Positions 1-9,610 of a stretch of 64,000 nucleotides of DNA are shown here, piece after piece. The stretch comes from Planctomycetaceae bacterium (GTDB lineage: Bacteria; Planctomycetota; Planctomycetia; Planctomycetales; Planctomycetaceae), in contig JABISG010000147.1 of NCBI GenBank assembly GCA_018699955.1, positions 222,544-286,543 of the forward strand, in the 5' to 3' direction. Each line of letters starts with the position of its first letter. Position 1 is the first letter of the stretch. The translations under genes were made by a program, and so were the position numbers. The notes beneath the pieces were generated by a model, which saw only the letters and a program-made list of their open reading frames with translations, made no database searches and was not told where the DNA came from.

Positions 1-1
1 C

Positions 2-2017
2 AACCCCGTCCTCATCGGTGAAGCCGGCGTCGGCAAGACCGCGATCGTCGAAGGTCTCGCCCATCGCATCGTCAAGGAAGATGTTCCACAAAGTCTCAAG
101 AATAAAAGCGTCATCGCGCTCGACATGGGCGCCCTTGTCGCCGGGGCCAAGTATCGGGGCGAATTCGAGGACCGTCTCAAGGCCGTCCTGCGTGAAGTCC
201 AGGAAGCCGAAGGCAGCGTCATTCTCTTCATCGACGAAATGCACACCGTTGTTGGGGCCGGTGCTGCCGAAGGGGCGATGGATGCATCGAACCTCTTGAA
301 GCCTGCGCTCGCTCGTGGCGAACTACACTGCATCGGTGCCACCACTCTCGACGAATACCGCAAACACGTCGAAAAAGATCCTGCGCTTGAACGCCGTTTC
401 CAACCGGTCGTTGTTCAGGAACCAAATGTCGAAGACACCATCTCCATTCTTCGCGGTCTGAAAGAACGCTACGAATCGCATCACGGTGTCAAAATCACCG
501 ACGACTCGCTGATTGCCGCCGCGACGCTGAGTGACCGTTACATCGGCGAACGCTTTCTCCCGGACAAGGCGATCGATCTCATCGACGAAGCGGCCAGTCG
601 GCTTCGCATGGAAATCGACTCGATGCCAGCCGAAGTCGATGAGGCCACCCGTAACCTCACCCGTATGCAAATTGAAGCGGCCGCATTGGCCAAGGAAAAA
701 AGTGCCGACAGCCAACAGCGGCTCGAAGACCTCAAGCGACAAATCGCCGATCACGAAGAAGAAGTCAACGCGCTCAAAGCACGTTGGGAATTGGAACAGG
801 CCTCGCTCGGCAGGCGGCAGCCGTTGCACGAAGAAATCGACCGGCTTCGCACCGAGTACGATCAGGCGTTCGCACAAGCGCGTCGGACCAACCAGAACGA
901 CGACTACATCCGCGCCCAGGAAGTCCAACAGCAATTGCAGACCGCCGAAGGAAACCTCGCGGGACTTGAACAGCGATCTGCTGCGGACGATGCCGACGAG
1001 TCGGAGCAACCGCGACTGCTTCGCGAAGAGGTCACCGAGGAAGATATCGCCAAGGTTGTCAGCCTGTGGACCGGCATCCCCGTTGCCCGGATGATGCAAG
1101 CCGAACGCGAAAAGCTCATTCACATGGAAGACGGCATTCATCAGCGAATGATCAACCAGACCGAAGCGGTCTCGGCCGTTTCCAATGCCGTCCGTCGCGC
1201 TCGTTCCGGTTTGCAGGACCAGAATCGCCCCATCGGTTCGTTCATCTTCTTAGGCCCTACCGGCGTCGGCAAAACCGAACTCTCCAAAGCGCTGGCTGAG
1301 TTTCTTTTCGACGACGAACGCAGCATGGTTCGTATCGACATGAGCGAGTTCATGGAACGGCATTCCGTTGCCCGTCTCATCGGTGCGCCGCCCGGTTACG
1401 TCGGCTACGAAGAAGGGGGCCGGCTCACCGAAGCGGTCCGCCGTAACCCGTATTGCGTGTTGCTGCTCGATGAAATCGAAAAGGCTCACCGCGACGTCTT
1501 TAACGTCTTGTTGCAACTTTTGGACGACGGTCGGCTGACCGACGGGCAGGGCCGCACCGTCGATTTCTCCAATACTATTGTCATCATGACATCCAACATC
1601 GGCAGCCATCATATCGTCGATTTGGCCGGTCAGGATCGCGAAGAGGAGATCCGCGACGGCGTGATGGACGCGCTGCGCAGCGAGTTCCTCCCCGAATTCC
1701 TCAACCGCGTCGATGACGTCATCGTCTTTCATCCACTCGGGAAAGCCGAGATCCGGCAGATCGTCGATCTGCAACTCACACGGCTCGCCGAGCAACTGGA
1801 GAACAACGGCTACAAACTCGAAGTCACCGACAACGCCCGCGACCTGTTAGCCAGTGAAAGCTACGATCCGGTCTATGGTGCGCGACCGTTGAAACGCGTC
1901 ATCCAACAACGCTTGCAAAACACCCTCGCCAACGAAATCCTCGCCGGCAATTTTAGCGAAGGCGCCACAATAAAAATCGACGCCGCCCCGGATGGGTTTA
2001 TCTTCAGCGCTGAATGA
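2..2017 (+). CDS. clpB: ATP-dependent chaperone ClpB (5'-truncated by window edge)
   Basis: This is the Hsp100 disaggregase that works with DnaK to pull proteins out of aggregates in the cytoplasm. The reading frame is open from base 2 and starts inside the first AAA+ module: the Walker A motif (GEAGVGKT) is at visible residues 7-14 and Walker B (ILFIDEMHT) follows. A long charged coiled coil, the ClpB-specific middle domain, separates it from the second AAA+ module with GPTGVGKTE and [10 protein letters not shown], then the C-terminal small domain. The coiled coil separates ClpB from ClpA and ClpX. About 671 residues are visible against roughly 860 in the family, so the N-terminal domain lies outside the window. 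It stops with TGA at 2015-2017, followed by a short palindromic repeat. Confidence 0.97.
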   Translation, partial: NPVLIGEAGVGKTAIVEGLAHRIVKEDVPQSLKNKSVIALDMGALVAGAKYRGEFEDRLKAVLREVQEAEGSVILFIDEMHTVVGAGAAEGAMDASNLLKPALARGELHCIGATTLDEYRKHVEKDPALERRFQPVVVQEPNVEDTISILRGLKERYESHHGVKITDDSLIAAATLSDRYIGERFLPDKAIDLIDEAASRLRMEIDSMPAEVDEATRNLTRMQIEAAALAKEKSADSQQRLEDLKRQIADHEEEVNALKARWELEQASLGRRQPLHEEIDRLRTEYDQAFAQARRTNQNDDYIRAQEVQQQLQTAEGNLAGLEQRSAADDADESEQPRLLREEVTEEDIAKVVSLWTGIPVARMMQAEREKLIHMEDGIHQRMINQTEAVSAVSNAVRRARSGLQDQNRPIGSFIFLGPTGVGKTELSKALAEFLFDDERSMVRIDMSEFMERHSVARLIGAPPGYVGYEEGGRLTEAVRRNPYCVLLLDEIEKAHRDVFNVLLQLLDDGRLTDGQGRTVDFSNTIVIMTSNIGSHHIVDLAGQDREEEIRDGVMDALRSEFLPEFLNRVDDVIVFHPLGKAEIRQIVDLQLTRLAEQLENNGYKLEVTDNARDLLASESYDPVYGARPLKRVIQQRLQNTLANEILAGNFSEGATIKIDAAPDGFIFSAE

Positions 2018-2505
2018 CGAGCATCATTTAGCCTCCCCGCTCGCGGGCCGTGACTTCTAACGCGCCCGCCACATCGAGAAACCACGTCTCACAAGCGGGC
2101 CGTGTCGTATAACGCCTGGTGCCGCGGGGGCTCGTCCACCCGCGTTGAGTGCGGAGGCGTCGTTCATCTCGGAGCGAGACTGTCTTCCGGAATCAGGTTG
2201 GCACAACGTTCGGCACTGGCGGACAACACGCCGGCTGGTGGCACCCGGCGATGTCGGAATTTCGCCCGGACTATTGGCGAAGACCCCGGCAACGTCGCCA
2301 GACACGCGGGATCGGATCATCAAGAACCGCCCGATTCCACCGCAGCAGACCTCACCTGGCGAGAACTCGTGCAAAAACTCCCGGGCATTGTGGCAATCAG
2401 TATGCCTGCACGCTTGCCTATCTTCCCGTTCCTTGCTATTTTCGCGATCTGTGTCGAGTGAGTGCCGTTTCATTCAGGTGAGAACCCGAACAGAGGAGAG
2501 TCCCT
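2018..2505. other. Intergenic region with one palindromic repeat, no convincing gene
   Basis: There are 488 bases between clpB and the next gene. A short palindromic element lies at 2026-2052 and resembles one at 16235-16262. Several reading frames are open here on both strands, but none has a ribosome binding site plus a recognisable protein, so I leave them unannotated. Confidence 0.5.
2026..2052 (+). repeat. Short palindromic repeat, ATTTAGCC-CCCCGC type
   Basis: The core CCCCGC-T-C-GCGGG can fold into a hairpin just after clpB. It shares the ATTTAGCC lead-in and the GC palindrome with 16235-16262. It may double as a transcript end for clpB, but no T-run follows. Confidence 0.5.
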
Positions 2506-3546
2506 ATGCGCTACAGAAGTTACCTGCTTGCGACACTGTTCCTGGTTGTCTCAGGGGCCGTTCTTGCCGCTGACAAACCACTCACGATCACCCCGGCAGA
2601 CCCGCCACTTCTTAAGAACGTGGACGTGAGCCTTGAGATCGTCGGATCATCGAAGATTCCAGCGGGAGAGTCTCTGCTCTGCAAAGTCGATGCAAAAGGG
2701 ATTTCGTCGCCGAAATACACATGGTCTGTGACATTTGGCGATTCGCTACAAATCGCTGTTAAGGATTCAACGAGCGATAGCTTGTTGATAAAGAAAACGG
2801 AACCGGGAACTTACAAAGTCAAGCTCGCCTTGGAAGGAGAGGTCGCGGTCTTTATTGAAGGACCGCCCCTGTCAATCAAGTCCGAAAAGAAAACCTTCAC
2901 GATAGAGAAATCATTCGAAGTCGGAACCGCAAAGCCCCCGGCGGATGGAGGCGTTGCTGGAGAAAAAATTACCGAGGACGAGTTGAAGTCAGTTCTTGAC
3001 AAAGGAAATATTAAAGACCAGACCAAGCGAGAGACAGCCAAGCGACTCCTCAAAGTGCTTGCTGCTCTTCGTAAGAACATCACGGTTGCCAAGGATTCGA
3101 TCGATCAGTTGGACAAGGAATTCAAAGACGTCTTTAAAGAACGTGCCAAGGATGAAGACTGGAAGAACCACGCGGCGCGGTACAAAGAAGATTGGGACAG
3201 TAAAACAAATGAGCTGTTGGTGTATTTGAGAAGATCGGTGGGAACATCAACGAAACGTCTGGAAGAGGAGCTTGATCGGATCAAAGATAAGTTGGATGTT
3301 GTTGCTGGGAATAGTCCTACTAAAACGGACGGCGACGTTGCTGATACGGCAAAGGGGTTACTCAACGAGATCGCGATACGCATTTTCGGAAAGATCTTCG
3401 ACAACCTGATATTTTCACAACAGACAAGAGTTTTCAACGAGGCGTACTCGCAATTGTTCCAGTCGCGTCAACGGTCCACAGCGGGTCAATTCTACTATCG
3501 TTCAACCAGACGCTACAGTTACTCTGACGACTACGATGACGACTAA
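2506..3546 (+). CDS. Secreted hypothetical protein with Ig-like N-terminal half
   Basis: Function not recognised. The 346-residue protein begins with a typical signal peptide (residues 1-22, a hydrophobic stretch ending in VLAA), so it is probably exported. Residues about 25-135 are beta-rich, with alternating hydrophobic positions like an Ig/PKD-type fold. Residues 150-280 are highly charged and helical, possibly a coiled coil. The tail is rich in Tyr, Ser and Asp and ends in a run of aspartates. The start is supported by a purine-rich GAGGAGAG about 7 bases upstream. The next gene, a matrixin-like protease, is 71 bases downstream on the same strand, so the two may be cotranscribed. Confidence 0.75.
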   Translation: MRYRSYLLATLFLVVSGAVLAADKPLTITPADPPLLKNVDVSLEIVGSSKIPAGESLLCKVDAKGISSPKYTWSVTFGDSLQIAVKDSTSDSLLIKKTEPGTYKVKLALEGEVAVFIEGPPLSIKSEKKTFTIEKSFEVGTAKPPADGGVAGEKITEDELKSVLDKGNIKDQTKRETAKRLLKVLAALRKNITVAKDSIDQLDKEFKDVFKERAKDEDWKNHAARYKEDWDSKTNELLVYLRRSVGTSTKRLEEELDRIKDKLDVVAGNSPTKTDGDVADTAKGLLNEIAIRIFGKIFDNLIFSQQTRVFNEAYSQLFQSRQRSTAGQFYYRSTRRYSYSDDYDDD

Positions 3547-3617
3547 CCAATCTTGAGTAAACTTCCGATTCCATCTCAGACTGACTTCCCCCGCTTTGAT
3601 GAGAGGACTTCCTGACG

Positions 3618-4389
3618 ATGAACGAAATGGCAAAAGAACTGGTGCAATTCTACCAGGCGGACGAGGGCTTCGCGGGGAAGGAACAATTTGTGATCTGTGC
3701 AGATGACATCAATCTGGGGCTGAATCACATGCAAGCCTACGGTGACCTGCAACCAGATTTGGGCGACGTGCGTGATGTCGTCGAGAGAATTGAAGGGTTG
3801 CAGCAACTGACGGGGGGGCTTGTGGTTGATGGCATGCTGGGGCGACGGACGCTGAGATTTATGCGTTCCGTCCCTCGCTGCCCCAATCACCCCACCAACG
3901 ACTTCTTTGATCTGCTCCGCCTTTCATCCAGAGGGAAAGAGGTGCTATATTTCGTACACGATCTTCCAAATGTCACGGGGGGGGAGCGCACTGGGGATTC
4001 TCGAAACTGCCTTCGAGGTATGGCGAGCCGTCAGTAATTCGAGTATTCCGGTAGAACGCGTTTCGCGATCTGAGGCGAACGTCATCATTTCCACTGGGAT
4101 TGAACGCCCAGACGGGGAAGGTGGAACGCTCGGCGAGGCACATCTTGGTCCGCCAGGCGATACGGCACGGCAACTCGGAGTGTGGCTCGATAACGACGAA
4201 ACGTGGGTAGCATCGTCGCAGTATCCGGGCACCTTGATGTCACAGGTTCTAACGCACGAACTTGGCCACATGCTCGGGCTAGAACACACTAACACTCGAG
4301 GTCAGTTGATGTTCCCATACTACAACGCGGGTGTTATTTCTCCTCAAGCTGAGGATCGCCAACGCATACGCCAAATCTGGCCTGCATAA
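3618..4389 (+). CDS. Matrixin-type zinc metalloprotease, frameshifted at a G8 run
   Basis: A metzincin protease gene split into two frames. The first part (from ATG 3618, preceded by GAGAGG) encodes a peptidoglycan-binding-like segment ending in a DGxLGxxTL pattern, then PRC as in the matrix-metalloprotease cysteine switch. The second part, in the next forward frame to 4389, has AFEVW, a central matrixin-like domain and the zinc motif HELGHMLGLEH near 4255-4287. Joining the frames at the eight Gs (3977-3984) gives a continuous protein: removing one G reads through NVTGG into SALGILETAFEVW. Total length would be about 256 residues. No signal peptide is visible. The lesion could be a sequencing error, a decayed gene or a phase-variable tract; as written the active-site half is out of frame with the start. 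Confidence 0.75.
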
Positions 4390-4395
4390 AGGGCT

Positions 4396-5286
4396 CTAGC
4401 GAAAGACGTCCGTCAGGTCGGGGTCGATGCCTTCCTCGTCGACGTCAGGTGCTTCCGCTCCTGGTGCCGGCGGCGGTGGCGCGGCATAGGCTTCGACCTG
4501 AGCGTTGCCACTTGGAGCGGAATGCACGCAACTGCCCGGGGCGCAGGATTCGCACTCCGTCTGACAGGGCTGAGGGCATTCACGAACCGGCTCGGTTCGG
4601 AGAATGTTTGCCGTCCGCAAACTCGGGCTTCCAACGCCCAAGTTGACGCGGAGCTTCATGGTCACGGGGATTTCAGCCATCCGCAACGGTTGCAATTGCG
4701 GTTCTGGAAGTGACTTATAAGGCTCAATTTTCGGGGGACATGGAACCTTGATTCGACCACAGTCGGCGGTCGTTCCGGCCGAGTATGCCTCCTTGAGTTG
4801 TGACATCTGCCTTTTGACTTCCTTGTTGTAAACTTCCTCTCGGATCTTTTCAATTTCCGCCCACTGCTTTCACCTTGTCGCAAGATCATCCTTACGTTGC
4901 AGAGCTATGCGGCTGACTTCGTCCGCATCAACTGTCATTTCTCCCAACTGCAATTGTTGATACATCGCCAGATTCAAGTCAGATCGCAATGTCTCTTTGA
5001 CCGATTCTTGAAGTTCGTCTCTGGCACGGTATCGCTCGCTCCGCAGCGCATGCAGATGAGCCACACGGCGTTCCTCCTGGCGGCTACTTTCTTCGGCATT
5101 TGCGATTTGCGCCGCCTCGCACTCCTCTTGCGTAGCCGTATGCAGTCCCTTCAGCGAATCAGCAATTCGTTGATTTGCATACAGGATCGATGATTTCGTA
5201 CTATCCACTTTGCCAAGAGTCAACGGTACGATGCTACATCCGGAATGCCCAATTGTTATAAGCAAGGCGATTGTGACATTCAGCAT
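4396..5286 (-). pseudogene. Putative lipoprotein gene interrupted by an in-frame TGA
   Basis: Function not recognised. Starting at ATG 5286, the product has a short hydrophobic segment ending in SGC, a weak lipoprotein signal, then a charged helical region. Reading stops at TGA (4870-4872) after DDLATR. The same frame continues immediately as KQWAEIEKIREEVYNKEV and stays open to 4396, through a Pro-rich region with a cluster of cysteines (CPQPC, CESCAPGSC) and an acidic tail. The charged helix runs naturally across the stop, so this is most simply one gene of about 296 codons broken by a nonsense mutation. An alternative GTG start exists at 5343. It is convergent with the matrixin gene, only 6 bases away. 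Confidence 0.6.
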
Positions 5287-5642
5287 TATCTTATCGTTTG
5301 TGTTCACAGTTGGCTCCGTTGAATCTGCGATGGCGTTGTTCACCGGTACGCACTGTCATTGTCGAATCATCCACTACAAATCCTTTGAATGAATGTCGCG
5401 TTATTCCGCCAAATGGATTTGTGGCGCACGTTATCAGTTCTGTAACGGTTGACCGGAACCATTCCATTTTCGATCATTTCGCCGCGACGCACGGGGGACG
5501 GAAATCAGCGGCTGGAAACTTGGCAAACCGGGCGTCAGCGTGCCTCTGCCCAAGCCCTCCCGTCCCCATCTGCAATCTGGAAACTACTCGAACAACCAAC
5601 CCTTCCTCCGCACCCGTAGCGCAACCACCGCCCAATAGGTGC

Positions 5643-6302
5643 ATGCAACCTCTCCCGCCACTCATTCCGCTCGACCTCGAATCCCTTCTGCCGGATCCCC
5701 GGTTTGACCCGCGGCTTACGCTTGAAAATCCGCTGCGCGAGGCATTGATTCGCAAGCTTCAACAACTTGCCGAGGTGAAGACGGAAGACATTTCGCTTGC
5801 GGAATTTCGTGAAGCGACGGGGGTGGGGTATCGACTGATTGTTCGGCAGTTCGGTCGTTGGAGTGATTTTCGCAAAGCGGCCGGTTTGCCAGCGCACGGC
5901 AAACGCCGGGGATGGGGGGCGTACACTGACGAGCAAATCCTCGACGCGCTCAAGCAGCTTGTGGAAGAGCAGGGCGAGCGAATTACCGGAGTTGACTTCA
6001 CCCGGGCGACCGGCATTTCGCAGAAGGCGGTCACCGGACATTTCGGGGGCTTTGCGGAGCTTCGCCGTCGGGCAGGTTTGAATCCGGAGCAGCGCCGTCC
6101 GCCGCACTTCTCAGACGACGACCTCCTCGCGGAGTATCATCGCGTGGCAACTCGGCTGGGCCACATTCCCACCGGTGGCGAGTTCAACCGACTCGCCCGG
6201 ATTTCCATGTGTACCCTCTACCGCCGTCTTGGGGGCAAACGGCAGATCGCGCACAAATACGCCCAATACCTCCGCGAGCTTAGCAATCGGCACAAAGACT
6301 GA
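5643..6302 (+). CDS. Protein of three homing-endonuclease-associated (HNH-type) repeats
   Basis: The 219-residue protein is almost entirely three tandem copies of a roughly 53-residue helical unit at about residues 30-83, 94-147 and 155-207. Each has an acidic opening (TDEQIL, SDDDLL), a middle T/S-x-x-x-F element and an ending like FGxWxxxxxxAGL (FGRWSDFRKAAGLP, FGGFAELRRRAGLN). This matches the homing endonuclease-associated repeat that normally accompanies HNH nuclease domains and binds DNA. No HNH or other catalytic motif is present. The frame stays open upstream to 5298, but ATG 5643 is where the conserved part starts and it has AGGT about 6 bases before it. A DNA-binding role is inferred from the family; the target is unknown. 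Confidence 0.7.
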   Translation: MQPLPPLIPLDLESLLPDPRFDPRLTLENPLREALIRKLQQLAEVKTEDISLAEFREATGVGYRLIVRQFGRWSDFRKAAGLPAHGKRRGWGAYTDEQILDALKQLVEEQGERITGVDFTRATGISQKAVTGHFGGFAELRRRAGLNPEQRRPPHFSDDDLLAEYHRVATRLGHIPTGGEFNRLARISMCTLYRRLGGKRQIAHKYAQYLRELSNRHKD

Positions 6303-6308
6303 TTGTCT

Positions 6309-7454
6309 TCAATTGCCCAGCGGCTGCGTTACCTGAATCGCGTTCCCGATTACATTCGCAACCGCGCGCGCCACGATTCGGTTGCCGGCCGCATCGACGT
6401 GGATGTTATCGTCCGGCAGGTACATTGCGCGGGTCTCTGACGGTCGTACCATGAACGCGGTGACCACATTCGCGCGCGGAATTGCCTGGTCGGCGCACAC
6501 CCTCTCGATGGCGTCCAAATAATGTTGCCTCGGTGTTGGGGTTCCGCCGAGTTGAATGCGGTCGGGCCATTGGACCAGAGCGATTTTGGTGCCGGCTCGA
6601 TGGCAGAGCAGGGCGATCTCGCTCAGGTTTTCGGCGAATTCGTTCACCGGGACTCGCGGAGTCCAATCGGGTTCGGTTCGGTAGGACCAGACATCGTCGG
6701 CCCAGCGATGATCGGGACGAGAGGAGTTTTTAAGTCGATTTTGATACCACAAAGTCCCCAGTTGCATTGCGCGGCTGGAACGCAACAACGGCACTCCGGC
6801 ACGATCACGTCGGCTTCGGGCGAATTCGCGGTCGGTGTGGTTGTCCCAGCACCAGCCGTCGTTGTTGCCGAAGGTGACGACGACCAGATCCGGCTGCAAT
6901 GCGGGCAGTAGTTGTTTGGCGTATTGCAGTCCCTGATACGAAGTGTATCCGGGAACGCCCGCATTGATGACTTCGATGCGACTGCCGCTGCTGCTGGCAT
7001 TCAATAACCCTTCGAGCCGATGCGGCCAAGCCTCATCGCAATCGACGCCAAACCCAAACGTCGTACTGTCGCCAATGCAAACGATCCGATAGGTTCCGGC
7101 CGGCTTCTTCAACGAGAACTCGCGATTTCGGAATCCGCGGGAGTTGGCAATCATTCCGCTCCACCGCTTGTCTGTTTTTGTGGAGAGTTGCAGTGATGGT
7201 TTCAATCGCCAGAAGCGTTCGGGGTCGGCCTCGAACATGATCTCGCCGGGATCGCTTCCCAAGTGAATCAACACCTGTTCGATTTGCGCAAACCGGGTTT
7301 GGACTTCCGCGTCTGAAGAAACAAGTCTTGCCGCTGCTTCGATTGCGAGCAAGACCGTTGCGCAGACGAATGCTGCGTAACAGAGTTTTCGGCGAAACGG
7401 CAAGAAGGAGTTTCGTCGCTGCATGGACTCGGCAGATTGTGGAGATTCGGTCAT
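6309..7454 (-). CDS. Membrane-anchored SGNH/GDSL hydrolase-like protein
   Basis: A predicted 381-residue esterase-fold protein. After a short basic N-terminus, residues about 20-45 form one membrane segment, placing the rest outside the cytoplasm. The hydrolase motifs are in order: block I GDSTTFGFG with the nucleophile Ser, block II GVPGYTSYQG, block III FGNNDG, and block V DDNIHVDAAG carrying the Asp-x-x-His pair. These are the four SGNH signatures, so catalytic residues appear intact. Substrates of such proteins are typically acyl or acetyl esters on polysaccharides; the actual substrate here cannot be told. ATG 7454 is chosen over the upstream in-frame start at 7469 because the hydrophobic anchor then lies close to the N-terminus. 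Confidence 0.85.
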   Translation of the reverse strand: MTESPQSAESMQRRNSFLPFRRKLCYAAFVCATVLLAIEAAARLVSSDAEVQTRFAQIEQVLIHLGSDPGEIMFEADPERFWRLKPSLQLSTKTDKRWSGMIANSRGFRNREFSLKKPAGTYRIVCIGDSTTFGFGVDCDEAWPHRLEGLLNASSSGSRIEVINAGVPGYTSYQGLQYAKQLLPALQPDLVVVTFGNNDGWCWDNHTDREFARSRRDRAGVPLLRSSRAMQLGTLWYQNRLKNSSRPDHRWADDVWSYRTEPDWTPRVPVNEFAENLSEIALLCHRAGTKIALVQWPDRIQLGGTPTPRQHYLDAIERVCADQAIPRANVVTAFMVRPSETRAMYLPDDNIHVDAAGNRIVARAVANVIGNAIQVTQPLGN

Positions 7455-7639
7455 ATGAGCTTGTCCCAATTGTTGCCGTGTTCTTAGTGGCCGCGCCCTG
7501 TATCAGACGCCCCAGTTTCGGTCAATACGAACAGGTTGGACCCGGCCTGGCCGTTCAATTCTGTCTTGAAGCCAACCCGCCTTCCGTCCTATATAGGTGG
7601 CTTCCCGACGGCCGCCTTCATTTTCTGGGCTTCACCAGT

Positions 7640-8698
7640 ATGGACCCCACCTTTGCCAACCGACGAAACCTGTTCGTTATTTTTCGCTGGCTGCTCGTTG
7701 CCACTCAGTCGGCGACGATTCTCACCACGTGGCCGCTGTGGAACGTTCGCACGTCGCCGCCCATGCTTCCGGTTTGGAACGGCCCGCCAATCAGCTTTGG
7801 CTTGCTGCTGCTGGCGTCGCTGGCGGTGATTTTGTTTCGGCCGCGTCTGGGAATCATTTTGCATTCGGCGATGCTGTTGGCTGCGATGTCGTTGGACCAA
7901 ATGCGTCTGCAGCCCGAATTCATCTCGCAGGCGATTTTGCTGTGGGGAACGCTGCCGTCGCGAACGGCACGGTTAATTTGCCGTGCCCATTTGATTGCCC
8001 TCTGGTTTTTTGCCGGATTCCATAAGTTGCTTTGCCCCGGTTTTTACTCGGGCGACGCCCATTGGCTGGTGACGTCTTTCTTCCCGGGGGCATCGCCGGC
8101 GCTGTCGACTTTTGTCGGGCTGGTCATCGCAGTCTCGGAAATTTCGCTCGCCGTGATGGCGCTGCTGCCGACGATGAGGGCGTATGCCGTCCGGCTTGCC
8201 TACGCTTTGCATCTGGGGATCGTGTGCATTTTGATCTTCGGTCTTCAGTGGGATGAAGCGGTCTGGGCGTGGAATCTGGCGCTCGCCGTTGCGGGTCAGG
8301 TGATGATTGGAAGTTGGAAAGGGGAACTCAAACTCGATTTTCGTCGATTGAAACTCGTGTCCCGCGGTGCGGTTGCATTCATCCTCATTGGGCCGTTCGC
8401 CTACTATCCCGGTCTTCTCGATACCTATTTGTGTCACGTGCTCTATTCCAATCACGCTCCCGTCGCCTGGATTCGGCACGCCGACGGCCAAGCGGAATTC
8501 GTCGATACACGCCCGCAACTCAAGGTACCGGTTCCGCAGATCCACCGTTTATATGAAGCGCATTTTCAGGCGATTGCAGAACCGGGGGACCGCCTGGAAA
8601 TATTCGATCCACGTGTGTGGTATCGTTGGCGGCGAATCGACCAGCGAGTAATTACCTATGAGAGTGTGTCGAAACATCCTGCCAGGGCCGCAAACTGA
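7640..8698 (+). CDS. Multipass membrane protein, possibly HTTM/DoxX-like
   Basis: A 352-residue integral membrane protein with roughly seven hydrophobic segments across its first 270 residues and a soluble C-terminal tail of about 80 residues. The segment around LIALWFFAGFHKLLCPGFYSG is reminiscent of the HTTM/vitamin-K-carboxylase-like and DoxX membrane families, where a conserved aromatic helix is followed by a short Gly-rich loop. This assignment is tentative. The frame is open much further upstream, overlapping the divergent hydrolase gene, but ATG 7640 gives a sensible topology and leaves a 185-base divergent promoter region. No operon partner is evident downstream. Confidence 0.65.
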   Translation: MDPTFANRRNLFVIFRWLLVATQSATILTTWPLWNVRTSPPMLPVWNGPPISFGLLLLASLAVILFRPRLGIILHSAMLLAAMSLDQMRLQPEFISQAILLWGTLPSRTARLICRAHLIALWFFAGFHKLLCPGFYSGDAHWLVTSFFPGASPALSTFVGLVIAVSEISLAVMALLPTMRAYAVRLAYALHLGIVCILIFGLQWDEAVWAWNLALAVAGQVMIGSWKGELKLDFRRLKLVSRGAVAFILIGPFAYYPGLLDTYLCHVLYSNHAPVAWIRHADGQAEFVDTRPQLKVPVPQIHRLYEAHFQAIAEPGDRLEIFDPRVWYRWRRIDQRVITYESVSKHPARAAN

Positions 8699-8915
8699 AC
8701 CGGGAACTGTTGCGACTCGCTTTTGGCCATTTCGACAGCATTGGCAAATCATCACCAATGCACCACAGTTTTCGCGGTAACTTCTTGACGCGTCGGGTTT
8801 TCGGCGTTAGAAGTAATCTAATGTCACGTTCCGATTCCGCCGCTTGGATTTGCGGCGGTGTTGACTTTGCCTGTCCGTCCGTGGATGGCAGGCCGTTTTG
8901 TTTCTTCAAAAGAGG

Positions 8916-9431
8916 ATTGCTGCAATCGACGCAACGCACAGGGTGAACGAACAGGTCCGCATTTCGCCGGTTCGTGTGGTTGACCATGAAGGGGAAATGT
9001 TGGGCGTGATGCCCACGGAAGAAGCTCAGCAGGTTGCTATCGAAGCGGGCCTCGACCTCGTCGAAGTTGCCCCCGAAGCCAAGCCGCCTGTTTGCCGAAT
9101 TATGGATTACGGCAAATTCAAGTATGAGCAGAAGAAACGCCGCGAAAGTTCCAAGTCGAAGCACACGCACGTCAAGGAAATTCGTCTGCGGCCCAAGACC
9201 GGTGCACACGATATTGATTTCAAAGTCAAACGGGCGCGAAACTTTCTCGGTCAGAAGGACAAGGTGAAGATCAACGTCATCTTTCGTGGCCGCGAAAATG
9301 CTCACCACGATCGCGGGCGCGAAATGCTGAAGGAAATTATCCTGCTGCTCGAGGACATCGCCAAAGTGGAGAAACCCCCGAGCATGGACAGCGGACGAAC
9401 CATGTCCACCATCCTTGCTCCGAAGGTCTGA
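8916..9431 (+). CDS. infC: Translation initiation factor IF-3, non-ATG start
   Basis: IF-3 binds the 30S subunit, prevents 70S association and checks start codons. The protein shows the N-domain pattern [19 protein letters not shown], the linker region with [16 protein letters not shown], and the C-domain [18 protein letters not shown] and [12 protein letters not shown]. There is no in-frame ATG near the conserved start. Candidates are TTG 8898, ATT 8916 and ATC 8925. GAGG (8912-8915) sits directly before ATT but 9 bases before ATC, so AUC or AUU is plausible; both match the family habit of rare infC starts that allow autoregulation. I annotate from ATT, giving 171 residues. It leads the infC-rpmI-rplT operon. 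Confidence 0.93.
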   Translation: MAAIDATHRVNEQVRISPVRVVDHEGEMLGVMPTEEAQQVAIEAGLDLVEVAPEAKPPVCRIMDYGKFKYEQKKRRESSKSKHTHVKEIRLRPKTGAHDIDFKVKRARNFLGQKDKVKINVIFRGRENAHHDRGREMLKEIILLLEDIAKVEKPPSMDSGRTMSTILAPKV

Positions 9432-9610
9432 TTCAGCAGAAATCGACGCCCCAAACTTCCCCAGCTTCCAACGTGGGTTGCAGTTTGAGGGGGCCGTGGG
9501 ATGAATCTCCAAAATTTTCGTCCCCTTCGGTGGCAAGACCACACGCTTGCCCGCTATAATCTCGCTTTCCTTAACTAGCCGCCGCGCAGTTACCGTTACG
9601 GTCATACACT

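Noticed and set aside
2057-2473. 138-codon minus-strand frame after clpB
   Set aside because: Low-complexity, Arg/Cys-rich product and no ribosome site. Other frames are equally open in this GC-rich stretch.
4870-4872. Selenocysteine codon in the lipoprotein-like gene
   Set aside because: No downstream SECIS-like stem was evident and the context has no redox motif, so a nonsense mutation is simpler.
8652-9605. 317-codon minus-strand frame across infC
   Set aside because: It overlaps the clear infC gene on the opposite strand, and the encoded residues resemble no family.
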